A DNA stretch of 64,000 nucleotides from Hexactinellida sp. DTS-2022 (taxonomy: Eukaryota; Porifera; Hexactinellida), in the NCBI GenBank assembly GCA_028753945.1, contig JAPNXP010000001.1, positions 8,918,501 to 8,982,500 on the forward strand, written 5' to 3'. The position numbers and the translations under genes were made by a program. Below the pieces are notes generated by a model. It did no database searches, had not been told where the DNA came from, and saw only the letters and a list, made by a program, of their open reading frames with translations. Of the stretch, positions 20,578 through 29,400 are shown piece by piece (position 1 is the stretch's first letter; every line of letters begins with the position of its first letter).

Positions 20578-21261
20578 ATGGATATGGACTTTTCAATGGA
20601 GAAAATATTCGTGAATTTCCAAGCTCTGGACCCTATAGAGTTTGGTAAGCAAGTACTGCTGAAGTTTGAGATATATCTACGGATGGCGGCTGTGCTATTT
20701 GCGATAATAGTGTTCTCTTGCATAGCCGACAAGGCGTTGTACTCGACGTCTGATGAAGCCGGTCAACCTATAATTGTATGTCTTTATAATTATGATTTCA
20801 GCGCATGTAACTATGGAATCGCAGTGGGGATGTTGGCATTCCTATCTAATATTCTGTTTCTTTGTTTGGACGTGTTTATGGAATTGATCATTCACCCACT
20901 TATCTACCGCATTATCGCTCTGAGTATGCTGATATTCAACTTTATATGGGGTTTCCTCTGGTTCGTGTTATTCTGCTTGCTAACTAACCGCTGGATCTCT
21001 ACCCCTTCTATCCTGAAAAACAAGGTTACTTCGTTGGCTTATAGCGACACTCAGGCCGCCATCGCGTTTTCATTCTTCTCCACTGTGCTCTACGCTGCGA
21101 TCGTTTTCATTGGCGTGCTGCGTTTGATGAGGGGGCCCGGGTTCATCGGTGACGTGAAATATTACCAACAGCTGATCCAGCGAAAGAACCCATACGGGAA
21201 ATTCGATTCGTCAGACAACGCCGCGGACAGCTACCAAGCCCCCAAAGAGGAGACCTATTAG
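20578..21261 (+). CDS. Synaptogyrin-like vesicle membrane protein (copy 1)
   Basis: An intronless 227-aa MARVEL-domain protein. Four membrane helices lie at about 35-51, 78-100, 111-136 and 159-182. Synaptogyrin signatures are visible: FAIIVFSCIADK at the end of helix 1, CNYGIAVGMLAFLSN at helix 2, FLWFVLFCLLTNRW at helix 3 and AAIAFSFFS opening helix 4. Cytoplasmic ends are short. The C-tail has tyrosines and an acidic end. Known family members sit in synaptic or secretory vesicle membranes and influence membrane composition. A diverged paralogue lies at 22553 on the other strand with one small gene between, so this is an inverted duplicate pair. Length fits the family (about 220-240 aa). 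Confidence 0.9.
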   Translation: MDMDFSMEKIFVNFQALDPIEFGKQVLLKFEIYLRMAAVLFAIIVFSCIADKALYSTSDEAGQPIIVCLYNYDFSACNYGIAVGMLAFLSNILFLCLDVFMELIIHPLIYRIIALSMLIFNFIWGFLWFVLFCLLTNRWISTPSILKNKVTSLAYSDTQAAIAFSFFSTVLYAAIVFIGVLRLMRGPGFIGDVKYYQQLIQRKNPYGKFDSSDNAADSYQAPKEETY

Positions 21262-21980
21262 ACCTTGTACTGTTTTGCGTTCTCACATTTTAGACTTTGT
21301 ACGGTACTCTTTCTGACCCTAGAGTTAATGACATATCCTTTATCCTAATACTACGTTGATATAGCTAGTTTGTGTACTATTAGTCTATAGAACTGTTTGT
21401 AATTTATTATTATTGTAGTACTTTAATATGTATTAGTTTTAAATCTTTGAATTTATTTCGATATAGTCTGGTGGGATCTATTCCTACCAAATTATTATAC
21501 ATTTGACTCTCGTTAGTCGAACACCTGGGGACCGTAGGAATTATCTGAAATTAGTACAGTGGTTGCAGTTTTATTGCAGCGTAGAACAGGAGTATAAATC
21601 TTTATATTTTCTTTATTTAGGCCAATTATGTGATTTTTAATGGTCAAATTCGTTACTGTAGCTTATTTACTATATTATTATTATATTTTATTATAGTAAA
21701 GCTGTTATTTGACTTCAAAATTGTAAATATGCATTTACATTAATTCATTGATATAACTGATCTGTCATAAGAAATTAACTTGGATATTGGATTCATTCAC
21801 TAACAGGATTTCCCACTATGCTAATTCCGAATAAAATAATTTACCCCAGCCTGTCGCCTATGCATGTAATTGTAATTAGTTTCCTGTAATACCCATCCAT
21901 CAATTTATTACATATCTGTTATAATAAATAATACATCCTAATAACTAGTTAAGTCTGACGTATCTGATCGCTAGGGTCGG
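21262..21980. other. Intergenic spacer
   Basis: AT-rich 3' flank of the synaptogyrin gene. No repeats, hairpins or further ORFs stand out. Confidence 0.6.
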
Positions 21981-22271
21981 ATGAGTCGATACTTCAAGCC
22001 TATATACCCTCTAGAGAAGCCTCTTAAGAACTACAGTGGGTATATCAAGAGCGAGGCGATGGAGAGGTGGTCCTACATACGAGAGAACCCAGGCGATCAT
22101 TTCAAGGTTACCCCTGGCGTGATTGTCAGTGGTTTATTCTGGTTTATAGTGCTGCCTTGCACTATGACCTATTCAATTGCTAAGCTGATATACTTGAAGG
22201 AGAAGAGAAATGGTGTAGAACGTCCTTATATAATCTGGGTTGGGGACAAGGAACATGACGAGGACGACTAA
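21981..22271 (+). CDS. NDUFB4-like complex I accessory subunit
   Basis: An intronless 96-aa protein. An N-terminal basic segment is followed by EAMERWSYIRENPGDHFKVT, which resembles the RW-x-Y-x-R...F-x-x-T-P region of NDUFB4. One membrane helix (about 50-70, VIVSGLFWFIVLPCTMTYSI) and a basic then acidic C-terminus follow. NDUFB4 is a single-pass accessory subunit of the membrane arm of mitochondrial NADH:ubiquinone oxidoreductase. The assignment rests on this motif and topology, not on an alignment. Other small inner-membrane proteins are possible. It lies between the two synaptogyrin genes and ends 281 bases before the stop of the second. Confidence 0.55.
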   Translation: MSRYFKPIYPLEKPLKNYSGYIKSEAMERWSYIRENPGDHFKVTPGVIVSGLFWFIVLPCTMTYSIAKLIYLKEKRNGVERPYIIWVGDKEHDEDD

Positions 22272-22552
22272 TTATGTATCTATTATATAATATAATCAAT
22301 GCTTATTAGTTATCACAATTGGATAAGATAGTAGTGTCATTACAAAATATCAAATGGAATCCTTTCGATAAGCTGTCCATCCTATGTTAACTTACACTAC
22401 ATGTTTGTCCTCCAGTTATGTTAAATCTTCGTTAACAATATCCGAACCTGAAATCAAATTGTAATATTATTGATTTAGTTATAATTTAATAAATTAATAT
22501 AATCACAAGTTCCGATGCTTGCTTGCATGGTATTAATGTTAGAATGGCCACA

Positions 22553-23290
22553 CTATATGGTCTCGTCGAACTCGTTCCGAAAGCTTCCCTCTAACCGCGA
22601 TACGATGGGCGTGTGGTAGTTGGTCTCTGAGTCGACTACCCTCCTCTCCATGTTCGAGTACATAGTCTTTTTCCAGAGATTGTGGTAGTACGTTAATTCT
22701 AGAATATTCCCCGGGCCCCGCAGCAGTCTCATCACCCCTAGCGCAATTATAACGAGGTAGACTATGAAGGAGAAGAAAGCAAATACGATCGCAGCTTGTA
22801 CGTTGTTAACAATAGGCACGCCCTGCTTGAAATGCTCGTAGTAGAGGTGCTTGGGAGAGACGGACCATTGGTTGGCCATGAAGCAGAACACGACAAACCA
22901 ATTGAAGCCCCATAGTGAGTTGAACGCGAGTATGAATGCAGCGATGACGCGGTATAGAGTTATGTGGATAACTAGCTCCATTGAGAGGTCGATTAGGACT
23001 ATAATTATGTTTGACAGGAATGCGATAACCCCGACCACTATCCCGTAGTCACAAGCTGCGCTCGCGTTCATCACACACCACCCGGGCTCGTACGCCTTGT
23101 CTGCTATACATCCAAATACGACAATTGAGAATAGGATCGCGACTAGACGCACGTAGATCTCCACCTTGTAAAGGTAGGCCCTGAAGAGTGCGGTCACGTC
23201 CATCCTGTGAATATCAGCAAATATATCGTCCATCCCAAGTTTTGGCGAGTTGACCTGTCCGTACACTCCGTAGTGACCATTCGTATCCAT
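22553..23290 (-). CDS. Synaptogyrin-like vesicle membrane protein (copy 2)
   Basis: An intronless 245-aa paralogue of the gene at 20578. Matching blocks are ILFSIVVFGCIADKAYEPGW at helix 1, ACDYGIVVGVIAFLSN at helix 2, LWGFNWFVVFCFMANQW at helix 3 and AAIVFAFFSFIVY at helix 4. The luminal loop between helices 1 and 2 contains C-x-x-N-A-S-A-A-C, where an NAS sequon could be glycosylated. It has a longer N-terminal tail (MDTNGHYGVYGQVN...) and a longer C-tail than copy 1. Opposite orientation and convergent arrangement indicate an inverted local duplication followed by divergence. Confidence 0.9.
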   Translation of the reverse strand: MDTNGHYGVYGQVNSPKLGMDDIFADIHRMDVTALFRAYLYKVEIYVRLVAILFSIVVFGCIADKAYEPGWCVMNASAACDYGIVVGVIAFLSNIIIVLIDLSMELVIHITLYRVIAAFILAFNSLWGFNWFVVFCFMANQWSVSPKHLYYEHFKQGVPIVNNVQAAIVFAFFSFIVYLVIIALGVMRLLRGPGNILELTYYHNLWKKTMYSNMERRVVDSETNYHTPIVSRLEGSFRNEFDETI

Positions 23291-24664
23291 TTTTATTTGC
23301 TACAAATAATACTTAGTTGTGGCACAGCAAATCCTATATGTTTAAATTCCTTTTATACGAGTATGCGTTTTCCGAGCAGCTTTAGAATTTGTGCGTATGG
23401 CCTCTCGATAGGACATACTGCAATAGATTCCCTGTACATACTGCCTCTCGAGCGTTTGTTTATTGTGTATTGGGGTATTCATTGGAAGACCCATAACGAA
23501 TGTTGAGCATTTGCTTTTATCCATTCTATAGAAACAAATCCGAATCAGATCTGGTTTAATTAATTAACTTAATGAGGGCCTTTTCAAGTAAACCATTGCG
23601 AGCGATGAAAGGCGTATTTTTGAAGCCTTTTTAATGAATCAGTACTGAGACAACACGCATGTAGGTAGATATAAGGTTATGCTGTCTATTATGATTGGAC
23701 ATCGCGTATTCGTCAGATGAGTAATTATTAATTAATTATTATAATGCAGGTTGTAAACACAATTAATTTGTCTCAAAATAACAATTGTTATAATCAGGGA
23801 TGGTTTGCCAGATGCTATAATTTTTTCCGAAACTAGATAAATTGCTTAGCTTCTAATTGTGTCAGAAACTAAAGTAGCTACATTATTTAGTGATTAATTA
23901 AATATTTGGTGGAGATTTATATTTAAGAATTCCTACATAAATATAACCTTCTCTTCCATAATGTATTATGGAGCTTTATAGTTATTTGTTCTCAGAATTA
24001 CGTACATATTATATAAGTTATCTCTCCTCAACCCAAATGAGGGATCTTATATTGCCCTCAATGTCCACTCCTTGGATACAGTGTGCATATGGTCTCGTGA
24101 AATCTCCGAAATGTCCAGAACAATCTACTAAGTATCGCACTTGTTAGGTATTGGAAATTGGGAAAATAGCACTATATTATCTGGCTTCCAGGGGCGAAGC
24201 CCCCAGACCCCCAGCTGATGATGTGTTTTCTTTTTATAAATGACAACCCCCCTTTTTAACAAATCCTGGATCCGCCCCTAGATCCCAAAATTATTCAGTT
24301 TCATCATTCCAAATTTACAGTTTTTGTCCTTTTAACTGGTCTAATCCTCCCTGTTATGTAAACTCTCTCCCATACTTCTTTCATAATCAAGACAAATTTA
24401 TTTGAACCCTTTTGTGACAGTAAAATTTCAAAATTCCTTTTCTTTACGAATTATCAAAAATTGCTGTTTGTTGTTAACAGCCGACTGTTTCTACCCTGAT
24501 TATATTTCTTATTCCAAACTTTAGTAATAAGTAACAGGTTTGTATTATTTCTAGATATCTATAGAAATAGGGAACGGGATATATAGCTAAATCATAGTGG
24601 GATAGTAATGGCGCTCCTATACCTGTTGTTTTCTACAAATGTTAGATATATTCATTCTTGTGTG
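23291..24664. other. Intergenic region with one hAT-like MITE
   Basis: No gene recognised. A small element at 24189-24280 starts CAGGGGCGAAGCCCCCAG and ends ggatccgccccta, which reversed is TAGGGGCGGATCC. It is a hAT-type MITE without a detectable target duplication. The rest is AT-rich. Confidence 0.6.
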
Positions 24665-24937
24665 ATGGGAGGAGGCAAGCGTTTCGCTTACCCCGTGGAT
24701 GTCTGGACTCCCTACGGGGGCTGGTGGCCAGAGGGCCCTAGCCTTGCGACAAGCCGCAGGAATACCGTTATACTCTACTTGGTGCTGGCATTCGGTGTGT
24801 TCCTGCCTCTCGGGTACCTAAGCTCCAGACGCGAGAGGCGCTACAAGCCACCTATCAGGTTCATACCCTCGCAGCTCTGGTGCAAATACGCAGAGATAGA
24901 CGACCCGAGACTCCTCGAGAGAAAGAAGAATACATAA
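24665..24937 (+). CDS. Small single-pass membrane protein, MGGG-YP-VW-GGWW type
   Basis: I choose the second ATG (24665) because the protein then opens MGGGKRFAYPVDVWTPYGGWW, which looks like a conserved start; the frame also opens at 24608. It is 90 aa. One membrane helix at about 35-52 (VILYLVLAFGVFLPLGYL) is followed by a basic SSRRERRYKPP and a C-terminal IPSQLWCKYAEIDDP. The layout recalls small mitochondrial inner-membrane proteins of conserved but poorly described families. I cannot name it with certainty. It is intronless and about 350 bases upstream of DPH5 on the same strand. Confidence 0.6.
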   Translation: MGGGKRFAYPVDVWTPYGGWWPEGPSLATSRRNTVILYLVLAFGVFLPLGYLSSRRERRYKPPIRFIPSQLWCKYAEIDDPRLLERKKNT

Positions 24938-25289
24938 CACTTTAATTTTACTTGTACTTGCGAATAATTATAAATGCTCTTTGTTTGCAGCTATCGAATA
25001 TACGCTCCATCCAGGGGTTTATCCAGGAGCGCGCCATACGCCTAGAGGCGTATAAATTGGGATATGTTTGCGTTTAGGAGCGCGAAAACTGCCGAAAGTC
25101 CCCATAGAGTAATACAAAACTGACCTTTTAGGCGTACAAAATTCCTACTCTAGTGACCTTCGGACAGTTAGGAGTGTTCAATTCTACTCCTGTATAATAC
25201 CCTGGCTCCATCTATAGATCCACTGTGCTACGTATTGTTTGTTGCTCTCTGGTTAGCAGTGAGCTCAGCTGTCCACTGCCTGGCTTAGC

Positions 25290-26135
25290 ATGCTGTACCT
25301 GATCGGGCTGGGGCTGGGGGACTGCAGGGACATATCCGTGCGGGCCCTGGAGCTGGTGAGGCGGTCTGCGCGTGTGTATCTGGAGGCGTACACCTCCGTA
25401 ATGTTCGTGTCGCGCGAGGAGCTGGAGAGCTTCTACGGACGGAGTCTGGTGCTGGCGGACAGGGAGCTGGTGGAGCAGGGGGCAGACGAGATCCTGGAGC
25501 TGGCGCGAACCCAGGAGGTCAGCTTCCTGGTCGCCGGGGACCCTCTGGCGGCCACCACGCACACAGACCTGATGCTGAGGGCGAGGGAGAGACAGGTGGA
25601 GTGCCGCGTGCTGCACAACGCATCCATAGTCTCAGCTGTGGCCAGCTGCGGGCTGCAGCTGTACAGGTTCGGGGAGACTGTGAGTGTGGTCATGTGGACC
25701 GAGGAGTGGCAGCCAGAGAGCTTCCTGGATAAGATAGAGAGCAACCTGTCCAGGGACCTGCACACGCTCTGTCTGCTGGACATAAAGGTTAAGGAGCAGA
25801 CTGTTGAGAACATGATGCGCGGGAGGAAGGTGTACGAGCCCCCTCGCTACCAGAGTGTCGCAGAGGCATGTTCCATTCTGCTGGCTATAATAGAGCGGAG
25901 ACATAAGCCGGCGGGAGAGGGCGCCCTCCTGAGGGCTGACTCTCTCTGCATCGGGCTCGCCCGGGTGGGGGCAGACACACAGCGCATAATCTCCTGCAGT
26001 CTCCGCGAGCTGGCCATAGCGGACCTGGGGCCCCCGCTCCACTGCCTCGCTATTCCTGCCAGTTTGCATCCTGTGGAGGGAGAGATGGTCAGGAGTTTCT
26101 CTTTACAAGTGTCTCCTCCCAGCAGTGCTGTTTGA
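25290..26135 (+). CDS. DPH5: Diphthine methyl ester synthase
   Basis: An intronless 281-aa protein, matching the ~285 aa of eukaryotic DPH5. It methylates the modified histidine of elongation factor 2 from S-adenosylmethionine during diphthamide synthesis in the cytosol. The tetrapyrrole-methylase-type fold is visible: N-terminal MLYLIGLGLGD, YLEAYTSV, FLVAGDPLAATTHTDL, then LHNASIVSAVASCGLQLYRFG, and a C-terminal CIGLARVGADTQRI. Codon third positions are strongly GC-rich compared with the flanking DNA and with the neighbouring synaptogyrins. The ATG chosen gives the family's usual start. Frames on the opposite strand are shadows. Confidence 0.95.
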   Translation: MLYLIGLGLGDCRDISVRALELVRRSARVYLEAYTSVMFVSREELESFYGRSLVLADRELVEQGADEILELARTQEVSFLVAGDPLAATTHTDLMLRARERQVECRVLHNASIVSAVASCGLQLYRFGETVSVVMWTEEWQPESFLDKIESNLSRDLHTLCLLDIKVKEQTVENMMRGRKVYEPPRYQSVAEACSILLAIIERRHKPAGEGALLRADSLCIGLARVGADTQRIISCSLRELAIADLGPPLHCLAIPASLHPVEGEMVRSFSLQVSPPSSAV

Positions 26136-26403
26136 TTCTTATTTTAACCATGGATATATTCTCTGTTATGGCATTTCTAACAGAATTAATTGCTGTTCAC
26201 ACTCTGAATAGCTGATTAACAGGGCTTGCGGAAATGCTGAGCTTTCCTATTTCTCAGTTTATTCACAGCTTCAAAGAATATTTTTCAAACCCGGCGATAA
26301 CTTACTAATTAGTTATAACTAACCTACTAACGGCAATTCTACACCATTGCATTGCTGATTCCTAATTATTTCTTCAGTCTAGAATAAGAACCGAATCTGT
26401 AGC
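26136..26403. other. Spacer between DPH5 and the CEP350 gene
   Basis: 268 bases of AT-rich DNA. It must contain the 3' end of DPH5 and probably the promoter or 5' UTR of the next gene. No specific signal is recognisable. Confidence 0.5.
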
Positions 26404-29400
26404 ATGACTGACAGCTCACTCTCTCTCGCTTCGAATTCGATTAGTAGCGAGTTCCATGTTCTAACGGAAGTGGACCCTAACTTCATGTATGGCAGGTCAA
26501 AGCTGACTGAGGAGAGTCTCGCGAAACTTCGCAGTAAAATCGAAACTCAGAAAAGGAAAGTGTCAGATAGCCTGACTTCTTCATTTATTTCTTCACAAGG
26601 TACCTAATTACCCTAGCTCTATACACTACATATTATATGTCCCTCTCTTATAGCAGAGACCCCTCCCTACTACAGCGCCGCCCGCAAGGTCGCCACACGC
26701 CAGCCCCCCGCGTCCGCGCCCCCCCACGCGCATAGCCCGACCCATCTCGAGATCCCATCCAGGAAGATTGCGCCCAGCGACCCCTCCCTGGCAGAGGAGA
26801 CTCGTCCCAAGAGAATCATCGGCAAGACCGACCCGACTCTCCCCCTCTCGAACATAAAAACAAAGTCCGCTGTCTGGAGGCCCCCGCCCATAGAGAAGCC
26901 AAAGCAGAAGTGCGCCACTGTCGCCCGCCCCGCCCACATAACTCCCTACTCCTGGCGGCGAGGCCACGCGCTAGCGAGTCTGCTGCTGCGACCCAAGAGT
27001 CTCAGCGAGGGCTCCCTCTCCAGCTCCACCAGCTCCCCGCCGCCCGCAGCCCCGCCTCACGCGTGAGTAGAGCGTACTAGCTCCCTCTGTGTTATGTGTT
27101 ATGTAGACACGCTACTAGCCCCGTCCCTGTGTTATGTGTTCTGTAGACACGCTACTAGCCCCGTCCCTGTGTTATGTGTTCTGTAGACACGCGTACTAGC
27201 CCCGTCCCTGTGTTATGTGTTCTGTAGACACGCTACTAGCCCCGTCCCTGTGTTATGTGTTCTGTAGACACGCGTACTAGCCCCGTCCCTGTGTTATGTG
27301 TTCTGTAGACACGCGTACTAGCCCCGTCCCTGTATTATGTGTTCTGTAGACACGCTACTAGCCCCGTCCCTGTGTTATGTGTTCTGTAGACACGCGTACT
27401 AGCCCCGTCCCTGTGTTATGTGTTCTGTAGACACGCGTACTAGCCCCGTCCCTGTGTTATGTGTTCTGTAGACACGCTACTAGCCCCGTCTCTGTGTTAT
27501 GTGTTCTGTAGACACGCGTACTAGCCCCGTCCCTGTGTTATGTGTTCTGTAGACACGCGTACTAGCCCCGTCCCTGTGTTATGTGTTCTGTAGACACGCT
27601 ACTAGCCCCGTCCCTGTGTTATGTGTTCTGTAGACACGCGTACTAGCCCCGTCCCTGTGTTATGTGTTCTGTAGACACGCGTACTAGCCCCGTCCCTGTA
27701 TTATGTGTTCTGTAGACACGCTACTAGCCCCGTCTCTGTGTTATGTGTTCTGTAGACACGCTACTAGCCCCGTCCCTGTGTTATGTGTTCTGTAGACACG
27801 CGTACTAGCCCCGTCCCTGTGTTATGTGTTCTGTAGACACGCGTACTAGCCCCGTCCCTGTGTTATGTGTTCTGTAGACACGCGTACTAGCCCCGTCCCT
27901 GTGTTATGTGTTCTGTAGACACGCTACTAGCCCCGTCCCTGTGTTATGTGTTCTGTAGACACGCGTACTAGCCCCGTCCCTGTGTTATGTGTTCTGTAGA
28001 CACGCGTACTAGCCCCGTCCCTGTATTATGTGTTCTGTAGACACGCTACTAGCCCCGTCTCTGTGTTATGTGTTCTGTAGACACGCGTACTAGCCCCGTC
28101 CCTGTGTTATGTGTTCTGTAGACACGCGTACTAGCCCCGTCTCTGTGTTATGTGTTCTGTAGACACGCGTACTAGCCCCGTCCCTGTGTTATGTGTTCTG
28201 TAGACACGCGTACTAGCCCCGTCCCTGTGTTATGTGTTCTGTAGACACGCGTACTAGCCCCGTCCCTGTGTTATGTGTTCTGTAGACACGCGTACTAGCC
28301 CCGTCCCTGTGTTATGTGTTCTGTAGACACGCGTACTAGCCCCGTCCCTGTGTTATGTGTTATGTAGACACGCTACTAGCCCCGTCCCTGTGTTATGTGT
28401 TCTGTAGACACGCGTACTAGCCCCGTCCCTGTATTATGTGTTCTGTAGACACGCTACTAGCCCCGTCCCTGTATTATGTGTTCTGTAGACACGCTACTAG
28501 CCCCGTCCCTGTGTTATGTGTTCTGTAGACACGCTACTAGCCCCGTCCCTGTGTTATGTGTTCTGTAGACACGCGTACTAGCCCCGTCTCTGTGTATGTG
28601 TTCTGTAGACACGCTACTAGCCCCGTCCCTGTGTTATGTGTTCTGTAGACACGCGTACTAGCCCCGTCCCTGTGTTATGTGTTCTGTAGACACGCGTACT
28701 AGCCCCGTCCCTGTGTTATGTGTTCTGTAGACACGCTACTAGCCCCGTCCCTGTATTATGTGTTCTGTAGACACGCTACTAGCCCCGTCCCTGTGTTATG
28801 TGTTCTGTAGACACGCGTACTAGCCCCGTCCCTGTGTTATGTGTTCTGTAGACACGCGTACTAGCCCCGTCCCTGTGTTATGTGTTCTGTAGACACGCTA
28901 CTAGCCCCGTCCCTGTGTTATGTGTTCTGTAGACACGCGTACTAGCCCCGTCCCTGTGTTATGTGTTCTGTAGACACGCGTACTAGCCCCGTCCCTGTGT
29001 TATGTGTTATGTAGACACGCTACTAGCCCCGTCCCTGTGTTATGTGTTCTGTAGACACGCGTACTAGCCCCGTCCCTGTATTATGTGTTCTGTAGACACG
29101 CTACTAGCCCCGTCCCTGTATTATGTGTTCTGTAGACACGCTACTAGCCCCGTCCCTGTGTTATGTGTTCTGTAGACACGCTACTAGCCCCGTCCCTGTG
29201 TTATGTGTTCTGTAGACACGCGTACTAGCCCCGTCTCTGTGTATGTGTTCTGTAGACACGCTACTAGCCCCGTCCCTGTGTTATGTGTTCTGTAGACACG
29301 CGTACTAGCCCCGTCCCTGTGTTATGTGTTCTGTAGACACGCGTACTAGCCCCGTCCCTGTGTTATGTGTTCTGTAGACACGCTACTAGCCCCGTCCCTG

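Noticed and set aside
25212..26069. Several long frames antisense to DPH5
   Set aside because: They are shadows caused by the GC-rich third positions of DPH5, and the sense frame matches a known enzyme throughout.
26626..26967. Gly-rich minus-strand frames over CEP350 exon 2
   Set aside because: The plus strand fits a spliced exon with correct phase; the minus frames are low-complexity complements of Pro/Arg codons.
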